From [Empedobacter] haloabium (GTDB taxonomy: Bacteria > Pseudomonadota > Gammaproteobacteria > Burkholderiales > Burkholderiaceae_D), in assembly GCA_008011715.2 (NCBI GenBank), contig CP136508.1, positions 2,418,001 to 2,482,000 of the forward strand: a stretch of DNA of 64,000 bases, read 5' to 3'. This document shows, piece by piece, positions 44,407-53,207 of the stretch (the stretch's first letter is position 1; every line of letters begins with the position of its first letter). The notes beneath the pieces were generated by a model that saw nothing but the letters and a program-made list of their open reading frames with translations, was not told the origin of the DNA and did not search any database. The translations under genes were made by a program, and so were the position numbers.

Positions 44407-46629
44407 ATGTCCTTCCCTTTACCGCTGCGCCCGCGCGCCATCGCGGCCGCCGTCGCGGCCACCGTTTGCACGGCATTGCCGGCGCACGCCCAAGTCCTGA
44501 CCACCACGCCTGCCGTTGAGGAAAAACCGCCGGCCAAGGCCGAGACCGCACCCGAAAAAATCCAGAAAGTCGAAATCAAGGGCTCCAGCACGGCCTACGA
44601 CCCGCGCCGCGACGATACCGCCAGCAAGATCGTCGTCTCGAGCGAGGAAATCCTGCGCTACGGCGACACGTCCGTCAGCGACGTGTTGAAACGGCTGCCC
44701 GGCATCACCGTCGGCGGCGGCGGGCGCGGCGGCAACGACATCCGCATGCGCGGCCTGGGCAGCGGCTATACGCAAATCCTGCTGAACGGCGAGCGCGCCC
44801 CGGCCGGCTTCTCGATCGATACGCTGGCGCCGGACTCGATCGAGCGCATCGAGATCGTGCGCGCGGCCAGCGCCGAGTTTTCCACCCAGTCGATCGCCGG
44901 CACGATCAATATCGTGTTGAAAAAGGCCGTCAAGACGGCCCAGCGCGAACTGAAGATCGGCACCGGCGAGAGCGCCGACGCCAGCAATCCCTTCGCCAAC
45001 CTGCAGCTGTCCGACAAGCTGGGTTCGCTCAGCTATTCGCTGAGCGCCAATGCCTGGCGCTACCGCTACGACCGCGAGACGCCCACCGAGGAGACCCGGA
45101 TGAGCGCCGACGGCCGTCTGGTCGAGGTGCAGCGTTCGCGCCAGCACGACCGCGGCAGCCCGGAGGGCGCGAGCCTGAACCTGCGCCTGAACTGGACGCT
45201 GGCGGACGGCGATACCATCACGTGGCAGACCTACGGCAACACGCAGCACAACGACTACCTGGGCGCCCAGGCCATCGAGACGCCGGTCGGCACGCCGCCG
45301 CGCTATACGGAGCGCACGTTGCAGGAGGATGCCCGCAACACGTTCGGCCGCAGCGACCTCAACTGGGTTGGCAAGTTCGCCAATGGCGCCAAGCTGGACG
45401 TCAAGCTGGGCACCCACTGGATGCGTTCGCGCGGCCTGTGGGAAGAACAGGACTATCGCTTCGCCACGCTGTGGCGCGACGCCGACATCCACAGCAGCAC
45501 GCGCGAACGGGGCGTCAGCACCCAGGGCAAGTATTCGACGCCGCTGGTGCCGGGTCATGCGTTGTCGATGGGGTGGGACGCGGGCACCACCTGGCGCGAA
45601 GACGCGCGCGTCGAGCGCGACGCGGCGCTGCCCGGCACGCCGCCGGATAATGCCGACGAAGGCTACCAGGCCAGCGTCCGCCGGCTGGCGCTGTACGCCC
45701 AGGACGAGTGGGACGTGACGCCGCGCTGGTCGATGTACGTGGGCGTGCGCTGGGAAGGCATCGACACGACCAGCGAAGGCAGTACGTTCGATACCGTGCG
45801 TACCAGGACCAGCGTCTGGAGCCCGCTGGCGCAGACGTTGTACAAGCTCCCGGACAGCCGTGACCAGCTGCGCCTGGCCCTGACGCGCACGTACAAGGCG
45901 CCGGCCGCCAACAACCTGATCCCGCGCCGCTTCACGTCGACCAACAACAGCCAGACCGAACCCGACCGGCGCGGCAACCCGGACCTGCAGCCGGAGCTGG
46001 CGACCGGCATCGATGCTTCCTACGAGCACTACTGGGCCGAGAACGCGCTGCTGAGCGCAGCCGTGTCGATGCGCCGCATCAGCGGCTATACGCGCCAGGG
46101 CCTGTTCCTCGACGCCAACGGCCGCTGGGTTTCGGCGCCCGTCAACGACGGCAGCGCCGTCACCCGCAGCGTCGAGCTGGAGGCGAAATTGCCGCTGTCG
46201 GCCGTCATGAAGGAGGCGCCCGGCATCGACCTGCGCGCCAGCGTCAGCCGCAACTGGTCGCGCGTCGAAGCGGTGCCGGGGCCGGACAACCGGCTCGGCC
46301 AGCAGACGCCGCTGTCGGCCACGCTGGGCATCGACTACAAGACGCGCGACGCCAAGCTGACAACCGGCGCCAGCTTCGCGTTCCGGACCGGCGGCCCGGT
46401 ACGCATCGATACCAACCAGACGGGCTACCAGTCGGTGCGGCGCGAGCTCGACGTTTATGCGCTGTGGAAGTTCTCGCCGCAATACCAGCTGCGCGTGGCC
46501 GTGTCGAATGCGCTGGGCCAGGATTATTTCTACGATAACGCCTACCGCGACGCCAGCGGCGTGCGCCGCCGTGCGGGCACGTATGCCGGTTATCCGCAGG
46601 GCAGGGCGACGCTGGAAATGCGCTTCTGA
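44407..46629 (+). CDS. TonB-dependent outer-membrane receptor
   Basis: The 740-residue protein has a signal peptide (ALPAHA), a plug domain (about 60-180, DVLKRLPGITVGGGGRGGN, LLNGERAPAGF) and a beta-barrel closing with an aromatic C-terminal residue (LEMRF). It belongs to the FepA/CirA-like group. It imports a siderophore, carbohydrate or other large solute using TonB energy; no ligand-specific neighbours are present. It is followed by a hairpin-rich spacer. Confidence 0.93.
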   Translation: MSFPLPLRPRAIAAAVAATVCTALPAHAQVLTTTPAVEEKPPAKAETAPEKIQKVEIKGSSTAYDPRRDDTASKIVVSSEEILRYGDTSVSDVLKRLPGITVGGGGRGGNDIRMRGLGSGYTQILLNGERAPAGFSIDTLAPDSIERIEIVRAASAEFSTQSIAGTINIVLKKAVKTAQRELKIGTGESADASNPFANLQLSDKLGSLSYSLSANAWRYRYDRETPTEETRMSADGRLVEVQRSRQHDRGSPEGASLNLRLNWTLADGDTITWQTYGNTQHNDYLGAQAIETPVGTPPRYTERTLQEDARNTFGRSDLNWVGKFANGAKLDVKLGTHWMRSRGLWEEQDYRFATLWRDADIHSSTRERGVSTQGKYSTPLVPGHALSMGWDAGTTWREDARVERDAALPGTPPDNADEGYQASVRRLALYAQDEWDVTPRWSMYVGVRWEGIDTTSEGSTFDTVRTRTSVWSPLAQTLYKLPDSRDQLRLALTRTYKAPAANNLIPRRFTSTNNSQTEPDRRGNPDLQPELATGIDASYEHYWAENALLSAAVSMRRISGYTRQGLFLDANGRWVSAPVNDGSAVTRSVELEAKLPLSAVMKEAPGIDLRASVSRNWSRVEAVPGPDNRLGQQTPLSATLGIDYKTRDAKLTTGASFAFRTGGPVRIDTNQTGYQSVRRELDVYALWKFSPQYQLRVAVSNALGQDYFYDNAYRDASGVRRRAGTYAGYPQGRATLEMRF

Positions 46630-46936
46630 AAGGCGGCGCCCGGGCATGGCCGGCGGCCGCGAATGTCCGGGACAATAGCCGGGCCCAATTCACATCCATT
46701 CAAGTGGCGACGTCATGCGCGTCGCCGCCTTGTCGCCATTCAAGGCGGCACCCGTCTTTGTCCGGTATCAGTTAATCGGCCGAGCCACGCTTAATTACCC
46801 TGGAGGTTTCGTTGCATACTGCACGAATAAACCTGGAATAAGTTCTGCATCTTATGGTAAATTGGCGGTACATTCAATTCTCACAGATTGTCACACCCCC
46901 GGTTTTACCCGGTTTCACACCTACGAAGGATAAGAC
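46630..46936. promoter_or_regulatory. Spacer between TonB receptor and H-NS gene
   Basis: 307 bp. It holds a hairpin GGCGACG-TCATGCG-CGTCGCC at about 46706-46727, a candidate terminator of the receptor gene without a T-run. An AT-rich segment at 46760-46930, where the H-NS promoter must lie, follows. A 72-codon open frame (46715-46933) shows no ribosome site or recognisable protein and is not called. Confidence 0.4.
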
Positions 46937-47233
46937 ATGACGACCTACCAGGAATACCAGGCCAAGATCGCCGAATTGCAGAAAGCGGCCGAAACGGCGC
47001 GCAAAAACGAAATCGCGCAGGCCAAGGAACAAATTGCAAGCATCATGCGTGAATACAATCTCACGCTGGCCGACCTGGGCCCTGCCGTCAAAGCCGCGAA
47101 ACCCGTCAAACCACGCGCTCCCGTACCGATGAAATACCGTGACGATGTTACCGGCCAGACCTGGACCGGCCGCGGCCGCGCCCCGAAGTGGCTGGAAGGC
47201 CGCAAGAAGGAAGATTTCCTGATCAAGCAGTAA
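46937..47233 (+). CDS. H-NS-family nucleoid-associated protein (short betaproteobacterial type)
   Basis: The 98-residue DNA-binding protein has an N-terminal coiled-coil oligomerisation region (about 1-45, [19 protein letters not shown]). The C-terminal H-NS DNA-binding domain has the minor-groove motif [10 protein letters not shown]. It is of the Bordetella Bv3F type. It silences AT-rich or foreign DNA and shapes the nucleoid. GAAGGATAAGAC precedes the ATG, and a hairpin terminator follows the stop. Confidence 0.95.
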   Translation: MTTYQEYQAKIAELQKAAETARKNEIAQAKEQIASIMREYNLTLADLGPAVKAAKPVKPRAPVPMKYRDDVTGQTWTGRGRAPKWLEGRKKEDFLIKQ

Positions 47234-47241
47234 GCGGTACC

Positions 47242-47279
47242 TGCCGGCGCGCGTTTCGTTGCGCAATATCGCGCCGGCA
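47242..47279 (+). terminator. Hairpin terminator of the H-NS gene
   Basis: TGCCGGCGCG and CGCGCCGGCA form a perfect 10-bp stem with an 18-nt loop, followed by TTTGCGTT, 8 nt after the stop. Confidence 0.7.
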
Positions 47280-47742
47280 TTTGCGTTGCTTCAACACGAG
47301 TAGCGCGGAGCGTTTAATCCGGACGTGCATCCAATAGCGGCCGCGCTCGTGATCGCGCAAAGCGGTCGCTGACGATAAGGCGGTAAATTTCCGCTACCGG
47401 CGGTAACACGTGCCGATGCGGTCGTCACGGCGTACGGCCAATCAGGCCGGCGGTGCATGGCCATTCCCATGGCGGCAATTGTGCGAGCAGGTCTGCGAGG
47501 CTGTCGGCTATTTGCCACATTCGCCCGGCGCGGGCTGCCGATATTCGCGAACTTATCCGTGCAGCGCCTTGACCCAGGTCAGCGGTCATTTCCAGATTTG
47601 TCGCTCACAGGCGACACCCGTCGTCCCGGCAATACCGCCGCGGCCACTCATATATATTCCGTCGCGATAAGCCGCTTCGTAATGACGGAGCGGCTGCCGT
47701 TCGTGCGCCGGGCGCTGTCCATGCGGGCGTCAGCGCTTTGCG
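47280..47742. other. Long non-coding spacer, nothing recognised
   Basis: 463 bp with visibly lower GC than the genes around it. Several open frames exist but none has a ribosome site, codon bias or a recognisable product. A TATATT hexamer near 47650 could serve the Lon-N gene. It may be a decayed gene or an insertion remnant. Confidence 0.4.
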
Positions 47743-48372
47743 ATGTATGCGAAGATGGCCGCCATGATTCCTCTCTTCCCGCTCAACACGATCCTGTTTC
47801 CGGACGGCCGCCTGGCCCTGCAGGTGTTCGAGGTGCGCTACCTGGACATGATCAAGAAGTGCATCGCCAACGGCGAGGAATTCGGCATCGTGCCGCTGGC
47901 GCAGGGCGACGAAGTGCGCAAGCCGGGCCAGCACGAGGCGCTGTGCAGCGTGGGCACCCTGGCGCGCGTGGTCGAGTGGACGGCGCCGCTGCCCGGCCTG
48001 ATGCAGATCACCTGCCTTGGCACGCAGCGCTTTCGCATCGAGACGGCCACGCAGCTGCCGCACGGACTGTGGATGGCCGAGATCACCCGCCTGCCGGACG
48101 ACCTGGCCATTCCGATCCCGAACGACCAGCAGGACGTGGCCAACGCGCTGGGATCGCTGATCCGCACGCTGCAGCAGCGCGGCGTGACGGGCGCGCAGAT
48201 GCCGATGCAGCCGCCTTACCGGCTCGACGACAGCGGCTGGGTCGCCAACCGCTGGTGCGAGCTGCTGCAGCTGGACATGGTGCAGAAGGAGCTCTTGCTG
48301 GCGCAGGAAAATCCCGTGCTGCGGCTGGAGCTGGTACAGGATGCGCTGACCGAAAACGGTCTCTTGAACTGA
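47743..48372 (+). CDS. Lon N-terminal (LAN) domain protein
   Basis: The 209-residue stand-alone substrate-binding domain of Lon protease has IPLFPLNTILFPDGRLALQ and EVRYLDMIKKC, and no AAA or protease domain. The family is widespread in Proteobacteria and its function is unsettled. ATG 47743 is the longest start; ATG 47755 and ATG 47764 are also possible, since no strong ribosome site distinguishes them and relatives begin close to IPLFPLN. Confidence 0.88.
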   Translation: MYAKMAAMIPLFPLNTILFPDGRLALQVFEVRYLDMIKKCIANGEEFGIVPLAQGDEVRKPGQHEALCSVGTLARVVEWTAPLPGLMQITCLGTQRFRIETATQLPHGLWMAEITRLPDDLAIPIPNDQQDVANALGSLIRTLQQRGVTGAQMPMQPPYRLDDSGWVANRWCELLQLDMVQKELLLAQENPVLRLELVQDALTENGLLN

Positions 48373-48377
48373 CCTGG

Positions 48378-49328
48378 TCAGGCCGGATGCGGTGGCGGCG
48401 TGGCGTGCGCCCGCACCGACCACGTCACGCCGAGCACCAGCAGCGCGATGGCCGCCATTTCCAGCGGCCGGGGCCACTGCGCCCGCCAGATGAAGCCGTA
48501 CAGCAGCGCGAACAGCGTCTCGAACAGGATCAGCTGGCCCGATAGCGTGACCGGCACGCGCCGGCTGGCCACGTTCCACAACTGGTTGCCGATCACCGAG
48601 GCGCCCAGGGCCAGCAGGCCGTTGAACAGCCAGAACTTGCCCCAGTCGCGCCCGGTGGCGATGGCGCCGGCACCTGTCACGTCGTCGTGCCACAGCGCGA
48701 GGGCCAGCGCGCCGATGACCAGCGCCAGCAGGCCCGACGTCAGGCCGTACAGCGCCGACCATTCGCCGCTGCTGAAATGCGGGTTGCGCTTCAGGTAGCG
48801 CGCATTGTCCACCGCGTACCACGTCCAGCAGGCCAGCGCGCCGGCTGCCGCCAGCACGCCGGCCAAGGTCTGCCACAGCGGCCGGCCGGCCGCTTGCGCG
48901 TGCAGGAAGGTATCGACATTGACGCAGGCGATGCCGGCGCCGACGATCAGCAGCGGCAGCGCCAGCTGGCGCAGCGGCACGGCGCCATGGTCCTTGCGCC
49001 CCATCAGCGTGACGGAGATTGGCAGCACGCCGATGATCAGCGACGTCGGCGCCACCCCGGCCAGGCGCACGCCCAGCGCCAGCAGCATGTAATACACGAT
49101 GTTGCCGCTCAAGGCCTGGCGCAGCAGCGCCTGCAGGTCGGCCCGGTCCAGCCTCGTGGCCAGGCCACCCAGCTTGGGCAGCAGCAGCGCCAGCGCCATG
49201 GCACCGTAGGCCAGGTAGCGGCCCACGGCCAGTTCCAGCGGCGTGAATGCCGTCAGCAGTTCCGGCACGATGAACACCATGCCCCACAATGCGCCCGCCA
49301 GCAGGCCGCACGTCACTCCTTGCCACAT
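48378..49328 (-). CDS. DMT-superfamily transporter (EamA family)
   Basis: The 316-residue inner-membrane protein has ten predicted helices in two EamA repeats. The opening is TCGLLAGALWGMVFIVPELL; the second repeat ends LFALLYGFIWRAQWPRPLEM. Such proteins export amino acids or metabolites. It is convergent with the Lon-N gene (5 nt between stops) and divergent from the next gene. Confidence 0.92.
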   Translation of the reverse strand: MWQGVTCGLLAGALWGMVFIVPELLTAFTPLELAVGRYLAYGAMALALLLPKLGGLATRLDRADLQALLRQALSGNIVYYMLLALGVRLAGVAPTSLIIGVLPISVTLMGRKDHGAVPLRQLALPLLIVGAGIACVNVDTFLHAQAAGRPLWQTLAGVLAAAGALACWTWYAVDNARYLKRNPHFSSGEWSALYGLTSGLLALVIGALALALWHDDVTGAGAIATGRDWGKFWLFNGLLALGASVIGNQLWNVASRRVPVTLSGQLILFETLFALLYGFIWRAQWPRPLEMAAIALLVLGVTWSVRAHATPPPHPA

Positions 49329-49425
49329 GTTCGGTCTTTCTTGTCGTTAAAGCGGCGACAGTGTCGCACAGCTTGCGCTAACGTGTGCCGGACCAATCGG
49401 AGAGCATCATGAGCAGGAGGGCACC

Positions 49426-50778
49426 ATGAATGACAGGAACGCCATCGCGGCGCTGCGCCAGCACGCGCGGCCGCTGGCCAATGCGGACGACTTCGACGCG
49501 GTGCTGGAAACCATCGGCGACGCTTCGATCGTGCTGCTGGGCGAAGCCACACATGGCACGCGCGAGTTCTACCGGCTGCGCGCGGAAATCAGCAAGCGGC
49601 TGATCGTGGAGAAGGGCTTCGACGCCATCGCGGTCGAGGCGGACTGGCCGGACGCGCTGCGCGTGAGCCGCTACGTCCAGCATGGCGGCGACGACATGAC
49701 GGCGGAAGGCGCGCTGGGCGGCTTCAAGCGCTTCCCGCAATGGATGTGGCGCAACCAGGAGATCGTCGAACTGGTCAACTGGCTGCGCGTGCACAACGGT
49801 CACGTGGCCAGCAACGCGCGCCGCGTCGGCTTCTATGGCCTGGACCTGTACAGCCTGGCGCAATCGATGCACGCGGTGATCGACTATCTGCAGCAGGCCG
49901 ACCCGGAGGCGGCCGAACGGGCGCGCCAGCGCTACGCCTGCATCGACCATATGGCGGAAGATCCGCAGCGCTACGGCTACGCCACCACGTTCGGCATGAA
50001 GGAGGATTGCGAACGCGAAGTGATGCGCAAGCTGACCGAGCTGACGCGCCAGGCCAATGCCCACCTCGCGCAAGGGGCCGGCCAGGTGCCGGACGAACTG
50101 TTCTATGCGCAGCAGAACGCGCGCGTGGCGCGCAACGCGGAGACCTACTACCGCTCGATGTTCCAGAGCCGCGACGAGTCCTGGAACGTGCGCGACTCGC
50201 ACATGGCGGAAACGCTGGAAGCGCTGCGCGAGCACATCGCCCAGCGTACCGGCAAGCCGGCCAAGGTGGTCGTGTGGGCGCACAACTCGCACCTGGGCGA
50301 CGCCCGCGCCACCGAGATGGGCGAGGGCGGGCAGCTGAACCTGGGCCAGCTGGTGCGCGAACGCTACCGCCCGGAGGACACCTTCCTGCTGGGGTTCACG
50401 ACGCATACGGGCACCGTGACGGCGGCCACCGACTGGGATGGCCCGGCCGAGTTGAAGCAGGTGGTGCCGTCGCGCCCGGACAGCGTCGAGCGCCTGCTGC
50501 ACGAGGTGGCGACAGCCAGCGGCATGCCGCAGTTCCTGCTGCCGATGAAGGGCCGCGACAGTGCCCTGGCGCGCCTGCCCAAGCGGCTGCTGGAGCGCGC
50601 CATCGGTGTCATCTACCGGCCGGACACGGAGCGCTACAGCCACTACTTCCATGCGGAGGTGGCGCAGCAGTTCGACGCGCTGATCCACGTCGACCGCAGC
50701 ACGGCCTTGCAGCCGCTGGAGCGCTCGGCGCTGTGGCAGCTGGACGAGGTGCCGGAGACGTATCCGTCCGGGCTGTGA
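49426..50778 (+). CDS. Erythromycin esterase family protein
   Basis: The 450-residue cytoplasmic hydrolase of the EreA/succinoglycan-synthesis-related family has the catalytic-region motif LLGEATHGTREFYRLR with the essential His, then VEADWPDALRV and VVWAHNSHLGDARAT. True Ere enzymes open macrolide lactones. Most chromosomal relatives have no known substrate, so resistance should not be assumed. AGGAGGG precedes the ATG. Confidence 0.9.
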   Translation: MNDRNAIAALRQHARPLANADDFDAVLETIGDASIVLLGEATHGTREFYRLRAEISKRLIVEKGFDAIAVEADWPDALRVSRYVQHGGDDMTAEGALGGFKRFPQWMWRNQEIVELVNWLRVHNGHVASNARRVGFYGLDLYSLAQSMHAVIDYLQQADPEAAERARQRYACIDHMAEDPQRYGYATTFGMKEDCEREVMRKLTELTRQANAHLAQGAGQVPDELFYAQQNARVARNAETYYRSMFQSRDESWNVRDSHMAETLEALREHIAQRTGKPAKVVVWAHNSHLGDARATEMGEGGQLNLGQLVRERYRPEDTFLLGFTTHTGTVTAATDWDGPAELKQVVPSRPDSVERLLHEVATASGMPQFLLPMKGRDSALARLPKRLLERAIGVIYRPDTERYSHYFHAEVAQQFDALIHVDRSTALQPLERSALWQLDEVPETYPSGL

Positions 50779-51045
50779 TCAGACGAACAGGAAGGCGCCG
50801 AGGTTGACGGCGACCGTCAGCCAGAAGCGCAGCTGGAAGGAGGTCTTCGCGCTCTTGTGGCGCAGGCGGCGCTGCGCCAGCAGCGCGGCGGGCCAGCCGC
50901 CCAGCAGGCCCAGCAGCAACAGGGTGTTTTCCGGCGTGCGGCGACGGCCGGCGCGGGCGGCCGCCTTGTCGCGGGCGTAGGCCAGGTAGGTGAGCAGGTT
51001 CAGCGCGGCCAGGAGGGCGGCGCCTATGAGATAGTAGTTCAGCAT
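50779..51045 (-). CDS. DUF1294 membrane protein
   Basis: The 88-residue protein has two to three hydrophobic helices (YYLIGAALLAALNLLTYLAY at the start, FWLTVAVNLGAFLFV at the end). The DUF1294 signature is RRTPENTLLLLGLLGGWPAA plus HKSAKTSFQ. Its function is unknown. It is convergent with the erythromycin-esterase-type gene, with stops adjacent. Confidence 0.9.
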   Translation of the reverse strand: MLNYYLIGAALLAALNLLTYLAYARDKAAARAGRRRTPENTLLLLGLLGGWPAALLAQRRLRHKSAKTSFQLRFWLTVAVNLGAFLFV

Positions 51046-51052
51046 CAGGCTT

Positions 51053-51130
51053 GGGGTCTGTCCCTTCGGGACTGACCCCGAAGTTTGTCAGCGGTCCGCG
51101 TAACAACTCAGGGTCAGTCCCCTGCGGGGA
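51053..51130. repeat. Composite palindromic repeat
   Basis: GGGGTCTGTCCC - GGGACTGACCCC - GAAGTTTGTCAGCG ... CAGGGTCAGTCCCC - TGCGGGGA. It has the same plan as the ligD/ku repeat, including the GAAGTTT arm, but the outermost right half-site is replaced. It lies just upstream of the DUF1294 gene's start, followed by a second copy at 51239. Confidence 0.75.
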
Positions 51131-51238
51131 GCGTAGCAGGGGTTTCGAGGCGCGCCGCGCCGCGCCTGCGCAGCGGTGCGGGCCTACCAGCCCGCACCAA
51201 GACCCCGGAGTTCGTCAGCGCTCCACATAAGGGCTTAC
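51131..51238. other. Spacer between two palindromic repeats, nothing recognised
   Basis: About 110 bp of GC-rich sequence with short inverted segments; no gene or signal can be supported. With the repeats on each side it fills the 319-bp gap between the DUF1294 and trpS genes. Confidence 0.5.
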
Positions 51239-51334
51239 GGTCTTTCCCTGCATGGGGACTCACCCCGGTTTTCATCGCAATGGCCGAGCCGCCGATTAAA
51301 ACCAGGGTCAGTCCCGAAGGGACAGACCCTAAGC
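51239..51334. repeat. Composite palindromic repeat near the trpS 3' end
   Basis: GGTCTTTCCC - GGGGACTCACCCC - GGTTTTCATCGC ... GCCGATTAAAACC - AGGGTCAGTCCC - GGGACAGACCC. The central arms match the copy at 34439. It lies 31 nt beyond the trpS stop and may terminate that gene. Confidence 0.8.
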
Positions 51335-51364
51335 CCGGTCAGCAGCGACGGGCCATAGTCCAGA

Positions 51365-52444
51365 TCAAAAATACGACAGCCCCAAAGCCGCCTTCACCTC
51401 ATCGGCCGTCTGCGCCGCCACCTCGCGCGCGCGCAGCGTGCCCTCTTTGAGCAGCTGCATGACGTAACCCTTGTCCTTGGCGAACTCCTCGCGGCGCGCG
51501 CGGATCGGGCCCAGCAGCTCCTGCAGCACCGCTTCCAGGCGCTTCTTGACGACCGAGTCGCCCAGGCCGCCGCGCACGTAGTGCGCTTTCATCTCTTCCA
51601 GCGCCGCCTTGTCCGGGTCGAACGCATCCAGGTAGATGAACGCCACATTGCCTTCCAGGTGGCCGGGGTCCTGCACGCGCAGGTGCAGCGGGTCGGTGTA
51701 GACCTTCTTGACGGCGGCCGTGATCTCGTCGGCCGAGGCGCCCAGGTTGATCGTGTTGCCCAGCGATTTGCTCATCTTGGCCTTGCCGTCGATGCCCGGC
51801 AGGCGGCCGATTTCCGGCACCAGCGCCTTGCACTCGACCAGCACGTCCTTGTTCGCCAGGCGGTTGAAGCGGCGCACGATCTCGTTGGTCTGCTCGATCA
51901 TCGGGATCTGGTCTTCGCCCACCGGCACGATCGACGCCTTGAAGGCGGAAATGTCGGCGGCCTGGGAGGCCGGGTAAGTCAGGAAGCCGGCCGGGATGTC
52001 GCGCTCGAAGCCGCGCAGCACGATTTCCGCCTTGACGGTCGGATTGCGCTCCAGGCGCGCCACCGTCACCATGTTCAGGTAGTAGAACGTCAGCTCGGCC
52101 AGTTCCGGGATCTGCGACTGGATCAGGATGGTCGACTTGGCCGGGTCGATGCCGACCGCCAGGTAGTCCAGCGCCACCTCGACGACGTTGCGGTGCACCT
52201 TGTTGGTGTCGTCCATATTGTCCGTCAGCGCCTGCGAGTCGGCCAGCATGATGTACTGCTTGTACTGGTGCTGGTACTCGACGCGGCTGCGCAGGCTGCC
52301 GACGAAGTGGCCCAGGTGCAGCGGCCCGGTGGGGCGGTCGCCCGTCAGGATGACGGCGGGCGTGGTGCTCTTGGCCGCGTCGGCGGCGCTGATCACGGAA
52401 GACTCGGAGGTTGCGGCGACGGATTCGGTGGTGGTGTCGGTCAT
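51365..52444 (-). CDS. trpS: Tryptophanyl-tRNA synthetase
   Basis: The 359-residue class Ic synthetase charges tRNA-Trp. The HIGH motif is HLGH in [16 protein letters not shown], and KMSKS is exact in [11 protein letters not shown]. The Rossmann and C-terminal helical parts are complete. A Ser/Thr/Ala-rich extension of about 28 residues precedes the catalytic domain, longer than in most relatives. The start is ATG 52444, after AGGAA. Confidence 0.96.
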   Translation of the reverse strand: MTDTTTESVAATSESSVISAADAAKSTTPAVILTGDRPTGPLHLGHFVGSLRSRVEYQHQYKQYIMLADSQALTDNMDDTNKVHRNVVEVALDYLAVGIDPAKSTILIQSQIPELAELTFYYLNMVTVARLERNPTVKAEIVLRGFERDIPAGFLTYPASQAADISAFKASIVPVGEDQIPMIEQTNEIVRRFNRLANKDVLVECKALVPEIGRLPGIDGKAKMSKSLGNTINLGASADEITAAVKKVYTDPLHLRVQDPGHLEGNVAFIYLDAFDPDKAALEEMKAHYVRGGLGDSVVKKRLEAVLQELLGPIRARREEFAKDKGYVMQLLKEGTLRAREVAAQTADEVKAALGLSYF

Positions 52445-52666
52445 GGCGTTCCTGGTTCGGTTGCCCCGACCGGCCGCGCCAATGAAAACGCCACCTGGCA
52501 GGGGCGGCGTTGAGATGGGTATCACATCACTTTGCAGTGGCCGCGCGCTGGGAGCGGCGCCACCAGGGCGTGGCGGTGCGGTTGGCGTGATGGGATGGAT
52601 GAAAATTCATGCCCGTATGTTTACAGGTTGGCGCCGCCCTGTCAAGCAGCGGGCGGCGCCAGCACT
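52445..52666. promoter_or_regulatory. trpS upstream region
   Basis: 222 bp between the trpS start and the end of the next leftward gene. A 6-bp stem (AACGCC/GGCGTT, 52487-52511) followed on the minus strand by TTTTC might terminate the upstream gene or act in the trpS leader, but is weak. No tryptophan leader peptide is seen. Confidence 0.3.
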
Positions 52667-53056
52667 TTAGTGGCGGCGCGCATTGTCCGGGCGATCGTCG
52701 TGGCGGTTCGGCACGCCGTCGCCGTCACGGTCGCGGTCGTAGCGGTTCGGCACGCCGTCGCGGTCGCGGTCACCGGCGCGCCAGCCGCCACGCTCGAACG
52801 CCCAGCGGCCATCGCGTTCATGCCAGGCCGGCGCATTCCAGTGCTGGCCGGGGCGGGCGCGCACGTATGCGCCGCGATGCCAGCTGTAGCGTTGGCCGGT
52901 CCATTGCCAGTAGCCGGGCGTCCAGACGTAACCATGGCGGGCGGCCGGCACGTGTTCATGGCGCGGCGGGGGCGGCGCCTCGCGCACGACGATCACGGCG
53001 GCGCTGGCCAGGGGCAGGGCGGCGGCAAGCAGGGTGGCGATCAGCAGCTTTTTCAT
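52667..53056 (-). CDS. Exported YXWQ-repeat protein with Asp-rich C-terminal repeats
   Basis: The 129-residue product has a signal peptide (LLAAALPLASA). A YXWQ-type block follows (HGYVWTPGYWQWTGQRYSW, WHRGAYVRARPGQHW), then thrombospondin-type-3-like Asp-rich units DRDRDGVPNRYDRDRDGDGV that may bind calcium. It is a paralogue of the gene at 58497. The start is ATG 53056, after GAGGAG. It is likely periplasmic or surface-exposed, function unknown. Confidence 0.85.
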   Translation of the reverse strand: MKKLLIATLLAAALPLASAAVIVVREAPPPPRHEHVPAARHGYVWTPGYWQWTGQRYSWHRGAYVRARPGQHWNAPAWHERDGRWAFERGGWRAGDRDRDGVPNRYDRDRDGDGVPNRHDDRPDNARRH

Positions 53057-53207
53057 GATGGGCTCCTCGGGTTGCGATGGCTCCATCATGACGCCCAGGT
53101 GTAACGCCAGTGTGCCCGCTGCCATTTAGCTTGTAAGCAATTGTTTCGTTGCATACATGGCAACTGCACGGTAGTATGTTTATCTTCAAAACAATACCGG
53201 AGATTCC

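Noticed and set aside
46715..46933. 72-codon open frame before the H-NS gene
   Set aside because: No ribosome site, no recognisable protein, lies in the AT-rich promoter region.
47410..47670. 86-codon frame in the long spacer after the H-NS gene
   Set aside because: Pro/Arg/Cys-rich translation without codon bias or ribosome site.
49426..50778. Macrolide resistance gene
   Set aside because: Belongs to the broad erythromycin-esterase superfamily; substrate unknown, so resistance is not claimed.
52487..52511. Possible attenuator hairpin in the trpS leader
   Set aside because: Only a 6-bp stem and no leader peptide with Trp codons; kept only as a note in the upstream region.
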